Assembly: GCF_028689785.1 (NCBI RefSeq) | Contig: NZ_JAQVCN010000005.1 | Coordinates: 62,001-126,000 of the forward strand | DNA length: 64,000 nucleotides | Reading direction: 5' to 3' | Source of the DNA: Zoogloea sp. | GTDB taxonomy: Bacteria > Pseudomonadota > Gammaproteobacteria > Burkholderiales > Rhodocyclaceae | Part shown: piece after piece, positions 29,231 through 37,023 of the stretch | Numbering within the stretch: the stretch's first letter is position 1 | How the letters are laid out: every line of letters begins with the position of its first letter | Notes under the pieces: generated by a model | Database searches by the model: none | What the model saw: only the letters and a program-made list of their open reading frames with translations | Told to the model about the DNA's origin: nothing | Program-made: the position numbers and the translations under genes

Positions 29231-29805
29231 AGCGGCTCTCCCTGATCCTGGTATGCAGCCTGCTGGCCGCCTGCGGCAGCACCCCGCCCGTGCGCTACTA
29301 CACCCTCGGTGCGTTGGCGCCGGCCGGGTCTGGCGCCATGGGCAGCGGCCCGAGCCTGGTGGTAGGGCCGGTGGGTGTGCCAGCCAGCATCGACCGTCTG
29401 CTCATCGTGCGCCAGGTGGATGGCGCTCGGGCCGATGTGGCCGACGGCCATCGCTGGGCGGCCCCGCTGAAGACCGAGATTGCCCGCCGGGTGGCGGTGG
29501 AGCTGGCGCGGCGCAGCGGCAACGGCCGGATCGTGGCCTGGCCCCAGTCGAGCATTGCCGAACCGGATATGAGCCTGCCCATCGACGTGCTGCGCTTCGA
29601 TGCGGAGGGCTTCGAGAAAGTGGGCCTGGAGGTAGTGTGGACCCTGCGCAAGAGTGGCAAGGATCTGGCCGGCGGGCGTTTCGTGGCCACCGAGAAGGTC
29701 ACCGAGCCCACCTGGGAAGCCCTTGCCCTGGCCCACGGGCGCCTGGTGGATGCCCTGGCGGCGGACATCGCCAAAGCTCTGCCGGCTGGCACACGCACGC
29801 CCTGA
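29227..29805 (+). CDS. pqiC: PqiC, outer-membrane lipoprotein of the Pqi system
   Basis: A 192-aa ABC-type transport auxiliary lipoprotein. Lipobox SLLAAC near residue 17, then VRYYTLGALAP and LVVGPVGVPASIDRLLIV are the PqiC/YmbA pattern. It anchors the PqiB tube at the outer membrane. ATG 29227 overlaps the pqiB stop. Confidence 0.92.
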   Translation: MKRLSLILVCSLLAACGSTPPVRYYTLGALAPAGSGAMGSGPSLVVGPVGVPASIDRLLIVRQVDGARADVADGHRWAAPLKTEIARRVAVELARRSGNGRIVAWPQSSIAEPDMSLPIDVLRFDAEGFEKVGLEVVWTLRKSGKDLAGGRFVATEKVTEPTWEALALAHGRLVDALAADIAKALPAGTRTP

Positions 29806-29834
29806 GGGGCTGCGGCCCGGGTGCCGGGCTCAGG
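29801..29834. terminator. Possible bidirectional hairpin between pqiC and the ClpP-like gene
   Basis: CCTGAG/CTCAGG arms enclose an inner CCCGG-GTG-CCGGG stem in the 24-nt convergent gap. It has no U-run. Confidence 0.3.
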
Positions 29835-30465
29835 CCGGGGTCTTGCTTTTGCGCACCGCCGGTTTGCGCGGCGTGGCTTTGGTGCGCGCCGGTTTGATGC
29901 GTGCCAGGCGTCGGCGGATCTCGTCCGAATCCATCCACAGATCGCTGCCCTGCAGGATGTGGTTGATGTCGGTGGTGCTCAGGAAGGGTGTGCACAGCCG
30001 GGTGGTGACCTTCTCGAACCAGCTGCCCAGGGCGTGTACCTCGGCCAGCTGTTCGCTGCCCTTGCCGGCGAAGCTGCTTGAGTAGGTGTGGAACATCAGC
30101 TGGCAGTTGTCATGGACGATCAGCTCGTCACCGGTCAGGAATATGAAGGCCGCCATCGAGTAGGCCCGCGCTTCCAGTACGGTGACCACGTGGGCATCCG
30201 AGGCCAGCATGTTGTTGATGATCTGCAGCCCGGTATTGAAGTCGCCGCCGGGGGAGTTGATGTGCAGGTAGATCAGGTCGGTTTCGGCGGCGCTGCGCAG
30301 GGTGTAGAACAGCTCGGTGTAGTACTGGGGTGCCTGCAGCTCGCCGCACAGGTAGTAGGACACCTGGTGTAGCGGCACATGTCGCTCGTAGCGCACCAGC
30401 CCTCCAAACGGTTCCACCTCGTCGTCGTCTGCGTCGGCATTCCGTCCGCGGCTGTGGTCAAGCAT
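29830..30465 (-). CDS. ClpP-like serine protease
   Basis: A 211-aa ClpP-fold protein. DLIYLHINSPGGDFNTGLQII is followed by the catalytic Ser in EARAYSMAAFIFLTG, His in CQLMFHTYSS and a likely Asp region GSDLWMDSDEIRRRL. The C-terminus is Lys/Arg-rich (KPARTKATPRKPAVRK). It lacks the canonical ClpP N-terminal loop and lies away from any clpX, so it is a divergent paralogue whose partner is unknown. ATG 30465 (MLDHSRGRN) overlaps the end of the upstream kinase gene by 8 nt, suggesting coexpression. Confidence 0.85.
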   Translation of the reverse strand: MLDHSRGRNADADDDEVEPFGGLVRYERHVPLHQVSYYLCGELQAPQYYTELFYTLRSAAETDLIYLHINSPGGDFNTGLQIINNMLASDAHVVTVLEARAYSMAAFIFLTGDELIVHDNCQLMFHTYSSSFAGKGSEQLAEVHALGSWFEKVTTRLCTPFLSTTDINHILQGSDLWMDSDEIRRRLARIKPARTKATPRKPAVRKSKTPA

Positions 30466-32122
30466 GATGGACTCCTTCACGCGTACCCGATCCGGACAGT
30501 ATGCGACCGGGCCAGCCAGCCCGGCAAGGCGCGCCGGGGGCCGCTTCGACGGGCAGCTCCAGCTTGAAGATGCGGTGCCGGTGCGCCTCGCCCCACAGGC
30601 GCCCGCCATGGGTGTCCACGATGGCCCGGCTGATCGCCAGGCCGGCATCCAGGGGGCCGGCCCCGCCTGCCGCAGGCCCATCGAAGAGGCGTGCGGCGTG
30701 CTGGGTGGTGAGTCCGAGGCCCGAATCCTCGATCTGCAGGCAGACCCGCTCGGCGCTTTCCTGGAAGGCACTCAGCAGGATCCGGCGGGGGTGACGCGGG
30801 CTGTCGGCGACGGCATCAAAGGCGTTGGCGAGCAGATGGCGCAGCACCACCTCCAGTTGCAGGCGGTCCGCCCACAGGGACACCGCCGGCAGCTCATTGA
30901 CCTTCAGCCGTACGCCTTCCTGTTCGGCCTGGCTGCGGAAGGGGGCCACCGCGGCCTCCACCAGCGTCTCCAGGGGCACGGATTCGAGGCGGGTGGGTTC
31001 CGCCTGGTAGAACTCCTGCAGGCGCCGTACCGCCGCATCGGCTCGGGCGGACTCCCGCTGCAAGCACCGCACGGCCGCCAGCAACTGCTCAGAGGTGGCG
31101 CCCCGCTCGATCAGACGCTCACAGGCGCCGGCATAGGCGCGCAGGGCGGTGAGGGGTTGGTGCAGCTCGTGGGCCAGGGCGCCGGCCATCTCGCCGGCCG
31201 CGGCCAGGCGCAGGCTGTGGCGTAGTTCCGTGCCGGTACGCCGCTTCTCGTCCACCACCACGCCGACAAAAAAGCCCACCAGGGCCATGACCAAAGCCAG
31301 GATCTGCAGTTCGGCGACAGTGACTGCGCTGTAGTCGAGCAGCTGCACGGCGACGATGACCCCCAGCTGCAGGAAGGCGGCGCAGATGATGGCCCCGGCC
31401 ATGCCCTGGCGCCCGGCAGCCCAGGCGATGGGCAGGAAGAGCAGGTAGAAGAGCTTGAAGCCGTTATGCCCACCCAGCCCGAAGGCCAGCCACAGGGTGG
31501 CCACGGCGAGGGCCAGATAGCCGCCGCTTTCCGGCTGGCGGATGGCATGCAGCAGTTGCCGGCGCCCTTGTTCGTTGCCCAGCCACCACAGCAGTGGCAT
31601 CAGGATAGCGATGCCCACTCCATCGCCGACCCAGAAGCGCAGCAGGGCCTGCCACCAGCCGTTCGGAACCAGGAAGCCCCCGAGTCGCAAGGAAAAGACG
31701 TACAGCAGGCTTACCAGCAGGGTGCCCAAGGCCACCCCGATGAACCAGGTGACCAGGGCCCGGCGGGTATTCAGCAGACTGTCGCGAGGCAGGATGCGGG
31801 CCAGCTCCGAGCCCAGGGCCACATAGCCGGCGGCCAGGACCAGGCTGGTGCCCAGCAGTGGCCAGCGCAGGGGTTCGAAATCGTAGACCACGAAATCGGC
31901 CAGCACGACCGCCAGCACCGTCGCTGGCCAGGCTTTCCGCCCATGCCGGATCAGGAACACCAGCCCGAGGGCGGGCGCCGGATTCCACGGGGTGATGTTC
32001 AGCCCCCACAGGGGATGGATGAAGCTCACCGCATCCAGGGCCAGGTACAACCCGATGAAGGCGAGTTGCTCTGGCAGCCGGCCAAGCCAGTGGGCGGGCG
32101 AACCCTGGATATCGCTAACCAT
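30458..32122 (-). CDS. MASE1-domain membrane sensor histidine kinase
   Basis: A 554-aa kinase. About eight hydrophobic helices (residues 15-300) form a MASE1-type sensor region (FIHPLWGLNITPWNPAPALGL, WVGDGVGIAILMPLL). The cytoplasmic part has a HisKA box ALAHELHQPLTALRAYAGAC (H near 318), N-box ANAFDAVADS, DSGLGL and a reduced G2 region (GAGPLDAGLAISRAI). It resembles FixL/DctB-like kinases. No response regulator is adjacent, so it is an orphan here. A CRP-type palindrome lies 55 nt upstream. Confidence 0.88.
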   Translation of the reverse strand: MVSDIQGSPAHWLGRLPEQLAFIGLYLALDAVSFIHPLWGLNITPWNPAPALGLVFLIRHGRKAWPATVLAVVLADFVVYDFEPLRWPLLGTSLVLAAGYVALGSELARILPRDSLLNTRRALVTWFIGVALGTLLVSLLYVFSLRLGGFLVPNGWWQALLRFWVGDGVGIAILMPLLWWLGNEQGRRQLLHAIRQPESGGYLALAVATLWLAFGLGGHNGFKLFYLLFLPIAWAAGRQGMAGAIICAAFLQLGVIVAVQLLDYSAVTVAELQILALVMALVGFFVGVVVDEKRRTGTELRHSLRLAAAGEMAGALAHELHQPLTALRAYAGACERLIERGATSEQLLAAVRCLQRESARADAAVRRLQEFYQAEPTRLESVPLETLVEAAVAPFRSQAEQEGVRLKVNELPAVSLWADRLQLEVVLRHLLANAFDAVADSPRHPRRILLSAFQESAERVCLQIEDSGLGLTTQHAARLFDGPAAGGAGPLDAGLAISRAIVDTHGGRLWGEAHRHRIFKLELPVEAAPGAPCRAGWPGRILSGSGTREGVHHA

Positions 32123-32176
32123 GCCGGGCGAAAGTGAGTGGGCTGCGTGGGGTGCAGGGGCGCGTCATTGGCATAT

Positions 32177-32192
32177 TGTGACGTGAGTCACA
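32177..32192. promoter_or_regulatory. CRP/FNR-type operator palindrome
   Basis: TGTGA-CGTGAG-TCACA is an exact match to the CRP half-sites TGTGA-N6-TCACA. It lies between the divergent MASE1 kinase (start 32122) and the heptose kinase (start 32313). It could serve either promoter. Confidence 0.55.
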
Positions 32193-32312
32193 GGCTTTCG
32201 GGAGCGTTTGTTGCGATTGGCTCGGGTTGGCACGCTCCCCGCCCCTCCACCCTTGATGCGATAATCCGCCCTTTCATCCTCCAGCGCCTGCTTTGCAGGT
32301 GCCTGCCAGCGC

Positions 32313-33575
32313 ATGCATTTCTCCCTGCCGGACTTCTCCGCCTGCCGCGTGCTCGTGTGTGGCGACGTGATGCTCGATCGATACTGGCACGGGGCGACCG
32401 CCCGCATCTCGCCCGAGGCGCCGGTGCCGGTGGTGCAGGTGAAGAACGACGAAGTGCGCGCCGGTGGCGCGGGAAACGTGGCCCTCAATGCCGCATCCCT
32501 GGGGGCTCGGGCGAGGGTCATCGGCCTGGTGGGTGACGACGAGGCCGGCCGTCTGCTCGGCGAGAATCTGGTCGCCCGGGGGGTGGACTGCAGCTTCGAG
32601 CGCCTGGCCGACGCCCCCACCATTACCAAGCTGCGCATCATCTCCCGCCATCAGCAGCTGATCCGTCTCGACTTTGAAGAGCGCTTCGCGGCCGCCCATG
32701 CACCGCGAATGGCCGCCGCCCTGGCCGCTCACCTCGATGGCGTGGACGTGCTGGTGCTGTCGGACTACGCCAAGGGTACTCTGGCCGACGTGCCTGCCCT
32801 GATTGCCCTGGCCCGGGCCAGGGGCGTGCCGGTGGTGGTGGACCCGAAGGGCACCGATTTCTCTCGTTACCGGGGCGCGACCATCGTCAAGCCCAACCTC
32901 TCCGAGTTCGAAGCCGTGGTCGGCCCCTGCCCCGATGAGGCCACCCTGATTGCCCGCGGCGAAGCCCTGCGCGCCGAGCTCGACCTGGACGCCCTGCTGG
33001 TGACCCGCGGCGAGCAGGGGGTCACCCTGCTCCAGCGCGGCCAGCCGGCCCACCACCAGCCGACCCGGGCGAGGGAGGTCTACGACGTGACCGGTGCCGG
33101 TGACACCGTGTCGGCGGCCTTGGGCTGCGGCATTGCCGCCGGCCTCAACCTGCTCGAAGCCACTGCCCTGGCCAACCTGGCCGCGGGTGTGGTGGTGGGC
33201 AAGCTGGGCACCGCCACTGCCACCCTGGACGAACTCTACGCCGCCATGGACGCCCAGGCGCCCCTTGCCCGCGGGTGCCTGAGCGCGGAAGCCGTCATCG
33301 GTGCGGCCCAGCGGGCCCGCAGTGCCGGCGAACGCATCGCGGTGCTGCTCGGCCCCGTCGGCCAGCCCGATGTCGCGTTGCTGGCGGGCCTTGAGCAGGC
33401 CGGGCGCCAGGCCGACCGGGTGTTGCTCGTCGAGCCCGCCGACACCCCGGCCGATGCCCTGGCCCTGCTGGCCGCCCTGCGCCCCGTCGATTGGGTCGTG
33501 GCCCTTGGTGCGGCGGCCCGCGACACCCTGCTGGCCGGCCTTGGCCCCCACCTGCTGCTGCCCGCCCGCCCATGA
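32313..33575 (+). CDS. rfaE: HldE-like heptose-7-phosphate kinase with degenerate second domain
   Basis: A 420-aa protein. Residues 1-310 are a PfkB-fold D-glycero-D-manno-heptose-7-phosphate kinase: VLVCGDVMLDRYWHG, ISPEAPVPVV, GGAGNVALN and YDVTGAGDTVSAALGCG. The last 100 residues align by pattern with HldE domain II (GERIAVLL, ADRVLLVE, RPVDWVVAL, LLPARP), but the nucleotidyltransferase HxGH signature is absent. The ADP-transfer step must come from a separate gene. It heads an LPS gene run; its stop overlaps the phosphatase start (ATGA). Confidence 0.92.
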   Translation: MHFSLPDFSACRVLVCGDVMLDRYWHGATARISPEAPVPVVQVKNDEVRAGGAGNVALNAASLGARARVIGLVGDDEAGRLLGENLVARGVDCSFERLADAPTITKLRIISRHQQLIRLDFEERFAAAHAPRMAAALAAHLDGVDVLVLSDYAKGTLADVPALIALARARGVPVVVDPKGTDFSRYRGATIVKPNLSEFEAVVGPCPDEATLIARGEALRAELDLDALLVTRGEQGVTLLQRGQPAHHQPTRAREVYDVTGAGDTVSAALGCGIAAGLNLLEATALANLAAGVVVGKLGTATATLDELYAAMDAQAPLARGCLSAEAVIGAAQRARSAGERIAVLLGPVGQPDVALLAGLEQAGRQADRVLLVEPADTPADALALLAALRPVDWVVALGAAARDTLLAGLGPHLLLPARP

Positions 33576-34234
33576 TCATGGACATCTCGACCACCAGCGG
33601 CCGCATCCGGGCCTGGCTGGACATGCACCTGGTGGATCACGGCGCCGTTCGCGCCGTGTACAGCAACTTCTACGACCTGGGCGGCGGCATGTACCGCAGC
33701 AGCCAGCCCAGCCCGGCCCAGCTGCGCAAGTATCGGGACAGCCTCGGTCTGCGCAGTGTGATCAACCTGCGCGGCGCCCACGGCTACGGCTCCTACGCCC
33801 TGGAGAAGGAAGCCTGCGCGCAGCTCGGCATTGCCCTCCACGACGTCAAGCTGTACTCCCGCACGCCGCCGGAGGTCGAAGAGGTGCACGCCATGGACAC
33901 ACTCTTCAAGACCATCGAATACCCCGCGCTGCTGCACTGCAAATCGGGCGCCGATCGGGCTGGCCTGGGGGCCGCCCTGTACCGCATCCTGCACCTGGGC
34001 CACCCGGTCGAGGCTGCCATGGCCGAGCTGGGCTGGAAGTACGGCCACTTCAAGCAGGCCAAGACCGGGGTGCTGGACTTCTTCTTCGCCACCTACGTGG
34101 CGCGCAACCGCCAATCGCCCATCGGTTTTCTCGAATGGGTGGACACCGAATACAACCGTCTCGAGATGCATGACCGCTTCCGGGCCGAAGGCTGGGCCAG
34201 CCTGATCGTCGACAAGGTCCTGCACCGGGAATGA
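33572..34234 (+). CDS. Cys-X5-Arg protein-tyrosine/dual-specificity-type phosphatase
   Basis: About 220 aa. The catalytic loop LHCKSGADRAG (C-X5-R) with upstream YRSSQPSPAQL and VINLRG places it in the DSP/PTP superfamily. Start ATG 33572 overlaps the heptose kinase stop by 4 nt, and msbA overlaps its end by 4 nt, so it is embedded in an LPS operon. Its substrate (a sugar phosphate, lipid A precursor or phosphoprotein) cannot be read from sequence. It is not homologous to the HAD phosphatase GmhB of the heptose pathway. Confidence 0.85.
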   Translation: MIMDISTTSGRIRAWLDMHLVDHGAVRAVYSNFYDLGGGMYRSSQPSPAQLRKYRDSLGLRSVINLRGAHGYGSYALEKEACAQLGIALHDVKLYSRTPPEVEEVHAMDTLFKTIEYPALLHCKSGADRAGLGAALYRILHLGHPVEAAMAELGWKYGHFKQAKTGVLDFFFATYVARNRQSPIGFLEWVDTEYNRLEMHDRFRAEGWASLIVDKVLHRE

Positions 34235-35976
34235 AGAGCTCCTTTCAGCTTTACCGCCGCCTGCTCGGCTCCCTCCGCCCCTACGGCAAGGTGGTGGCCC
34301 TGTCGGTGCTGGCGATGATCGCCGCGGCGTCTCTGGAGCCGGTGCTGCCGGCCCTGCTCAAGCCCCTGGTGGACGAGAGCCTGATCAAGAAGAACCACGT
34401 CGCCCAGTGGCAGGTGCCCCTGTTCCTGATGCTGGCCTTTCTGGCCAAGGGGGTGGCCGAATACGCCGCCAACGTCTCCAGCCAGTGGATTGCCAACAAG
34501 GCCATCACCGACCTGCGCCAGCAGGTCTTCCGCCACCAGATGCACCTGCCCATCCCGGTGCACCAGGCCGAGACCGGCGGGCGCATGCTGTCGCGCATCC
34601 TCTACGACATCCCCCAGGTGGGCGCGGCGCTGTCGAATGCCTGGATCATCGTGGTGCGGGACACCCTGATCATCATCGGTCTCACCGGCTACCTCATCTA
34701 CACCGCCTGGGAGCTCACGCTGGTCATCGTCGCCATCGCCCCCGTCGTGGCCTGGCTGATCCGGGTGGCCAGCCGCAAGCTGCGCGGCTCCAACCAGGAG
34801 ATGCAGGAAACCACCGGCCGCCTCACCGGCATGGTCGAGGAGACCCTCGGCGGGGTGCGCGAGATCAAGCTCTTCGGCACCCACGACCACGAAGACCGGC
34901 GCTTTGCCGAGGTAGCCGAGCGCCTGCGCAGCCAGACCATGCGCACCGTGCGGGTGTCGGCCATCAACGTACCCCTGGTGCAGGTGCTGGCCGCCGCCGC
35001 CGTGGCCACGGTGATCTGGACGGCCACCTCGCTGTCGGCCCAGGACAAGCTCAGCCCCGGCGAGTTCGTGTCCTTCGTCACCGCCATGTCCATGCTTTTC
35101 GAGCCCATCCGCCGCCTCACCAACATCAACGCGGTGATCCAGCGCGGCCTGGCCGGCGCCCAGAGCATCTTCGCGCTGCTCGACACGCCGGCCGAGGTGG
35201 ATGGCGCCACCGGCCAGTTCCCCCGGGCCCGGGGCGAGCTGCGCTTCGACGACCTCAGCTTCGCTTACCCCGGGCAGACCGAAGCGGCGCTCAGCCACTT
35301 CAATCTCGACGTTCACCCCGGCCAGACCGTGGCCCTGGTGGGCGCGTCGGGCAGCGGCAAGACCACCCTGGTCAATCTCATCGCGCGCTTTTACGAACCC
35401 TCCGCTGGCCGCATCCTGCTCGACGGCACGCGCCTCGACGCGTTGCCCCTGGCCCACCTGCGTCAGCAGCTGGGCTGGGTGGGGCAGCAGGTGGTGCTGT
35501 TTGATGACAGTATCGCCGCCAACATCGCCTACGGTCGGCCCGACGTGCCCGAAGCCGACATCATCGCTGCCGCCCGCGCCGCTCACGCCATGGAGTTCAT
35601 CGACAAGCTCCCCGACGGCCTGGCCACCCGGGTGGGGGCCAACGGCAGCCAGCTCTCCGGCGGCCAGCGCCAGCGTATCGCCATCGCCCGGGCCTTCCTG
35701 CGCGACGCCCCCATCCTGCTGCTGGACGAAGCCACCTCGGCTCTCGACAACGAATCCGAGCGGGCCGTCAAGGACGCTTTGGTCGATCTGCGCCGCAACC
35801 GCACGGTGATCGTCATCGCCCACCGCCTGTCCACCATCCGCGACGCCGACCGCATCATCGTCATGGAGCGCGGCCGCATCGTCGAGGCCGGCACCCACGA
35901 CGAGCTCGTGGCCCGCGGCGAAGCCTATGCCCGCCTGCTGGCCAGTGGCGAGCAGGTGGCCAGGGATGAGGCCTGA
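34231..35976 (+). CDS. msbA: MsbA, lipid A-core flippase (ABC exporter)
   Basis: A 581-aa fused permease-ATPase half-transporter. Six membrane helices (about 20-300) precede a nucleotide-binding domain with Walker A GASGSGKTTLVN, signature LSGGQRQRIAIARAFL, Walker B ILLLDEATSALD and the H-loop IAHRLSTI. Length and position in an LPS locus support MsbA, which flips lipid A-core across the inner membrane. Confidence 0.94.
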   Translation: MKSSFQLYRRLLGSLRPYGKVVALSVLAMIAAASLEPVLPALLKPLVDESLIKKNHVAQWQVPLFLMLAFLAKGVAEYAANVSSQWIANKAITDLRQQVFRHQMHLPIPVHQAETGGRMLSRILYDIPQVGAALSNAWIIVVRDTLIIIGLTGYLIYTAWELTLVIVAIAPVVAWLIRVASRKLRGSNQEMQETTGRLTGMVEETLGGVREIKLFGTHDHEDRRFAEVAERLRSQTMRTVRVSAINVPLVQVLAAAAVATVIWTATSLSAQDKLSPGEFVSFVTAMSMLFEPIRRLTNINAVIQRGLAGAQSIFALLDTPAEVDGATGQFPRARGELRFDDLSFAYPGQTEAALSHFNLDVHPGQTVALVGASGSGKTTLVNLIARFYEPSAGRILLDGTRLDALPLAHLRQQLGWVGQQVVLFDDSIAANIAYGRPDVPEADIIAAARAAHAMEFIDKLPDGLATRVGANGSQLSGGQRQRIAIARAFLRDAPILLLDEATSALDNESERAVKDALVDLRRNRTVIVIAHRLSTIRDADRIIVMERGRIVEAGTHDELVARGEAYARLLASGEQVARDEA

Positions 35977-35985
35977 GGTCATCCC

Positions 35986-37023
35986 ATGAGCGACCGCGTT
36001 GCCGTCTATTTCGTCGCCTCGCCGCTGCAGTACCTGGCCGCCCGGCGCATCGCCGAGGCCCACGAGCAGGGCGCCCGCCAGGTGCTGGTGTGGTACAAGC
36101 CCGGCGTCACCCCCATCGTCCGCGAGGCCGACTGGGATGCAGCGGCGTATATGCCCTGGCCGCGCTGGGAGCCCCTGCCCGGGCCCTTCGGGCGCCTGCG
36201 CCGGCAGCGCGCCAACATCCGCCTGGTGGCCGGCCTGGTGGGCCGCTGCAGCAGCCTGCACATCCACAGCGCGGTGTTCGACACCGAGGCCATCAACTAC
36301 TTCCTGAGGGCTTTGCCCAGGGCCGCCGGGGCTACGCAGATGCGCGCCCGCATCCTGCCCGACGGCCTCATCAGCATCCGCCGCTATCCGCTCAGCGCCG
36401 CCAAGCGCCTGGCCCAGTACGCCCGCAAGCTGCGCCGGCTGATTGCCCCCGAACTGGACTACTGGTGCTTCTCGGGAGACCGCATCGGCTCCGACGCACC
36501 CTTCTGCGACCGCGTTTACGTGCTGCCCGGCCTGCCCCACGAATACTCCGCCGCCAAAGCCGTGGTGCTGCCACCCCTGGTCACCCCCCGGGGCGATGCA
36601 ATGGCGGCCGGAGGCCCCCGGCGGGCGCTGGTCATCGGCCAGCCCCTGGTGGGCGCCGGCCTGATGAAGCCCGCCGATCGCGACGCCGTGAGCGACGAGA
36701 TCCACGCCTGGCTGGCTGCCGAGGGCATGGCGCAGGTGTTCTACAAGGGGCACCCGAAAGACCCGGAGCGCGAGCTCAATCACCCCGACTACACGGTGGT
36801 GACCCTCGACGAGCCCCTCGAGGTGCACCTCGCCAACACGCCCTACGACGCCGTGGTCGGGGTGCGCTCCAGCGCCCTGCTGTTCGCCCGCCAGACCAGC
36901 CCGGCCAGCACCCGGGTGGTGGCCTTCGGCTGGGACCGGGTGCGCTTCAAGTCGGCTGACGAGAAGCGCCAGATGAGCGACGCCTTCCGCACCACCGGGG
37001 TCCGCCTCCACGATGAGAAGTAA
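35986..37023 (+). CDS. Sialyltransferase-like (GT52/polysialyltransferase type) protein
   Basis: A 345-aa soluble protein. VYFVASPLQYLAARRI at the start, ALVIGQPLVGAGLM mid-protein, VFYKGHPKDPERE and the late VVGVRSSALLFARQ follow the GT52/capsular polysialyltransferase pattern, in which a K-x-HP motif binds CMP-sugar. It lies between msbA and the O-antigen ligase. The sugar is unknown, and no CMP-sialic-acid genes are in the window, so another donor is possible. Confidence 0.65.
   Translation: MSDRVAVYFVASPLQYLAARRIAEAHEQGARQVLVWYKPGVTPIVREADWDAAAYMPWPRWEPLPGPFGRLRRQRANIRLVAGLVGRCSSLHIHSAVFDTEAINYFLRALPRAAGATQMRARILPDGLISIRRYPLSAAKRLAQYARKLRRLIAPELDYWCFSGDRIGSDAPFCDRVYVLPGLPHEYSAAKAVVLPPLVTPRGDAMAAGGPRRALVIGQPLVGAGLMKPADRDAVSDEIHAWLAAEGMAQVFYKGHPKDPERELNHPDYTVVTLDEPLEVHLANTPYDAVVGVRSSALLFARQTSPASTRVVAFGWDRVRFKSADEKRQMSDAFRTTGVRLHDEK

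Noticed and set aside
34093-37011. A 972-codon open frame antisense to msbA and its neighbours
   Set aside because: It has low-complexity Gly/Gln/His-rich sequence and is exactly antisense to clear genes; long antisense frames are expected in high-GC DNA.
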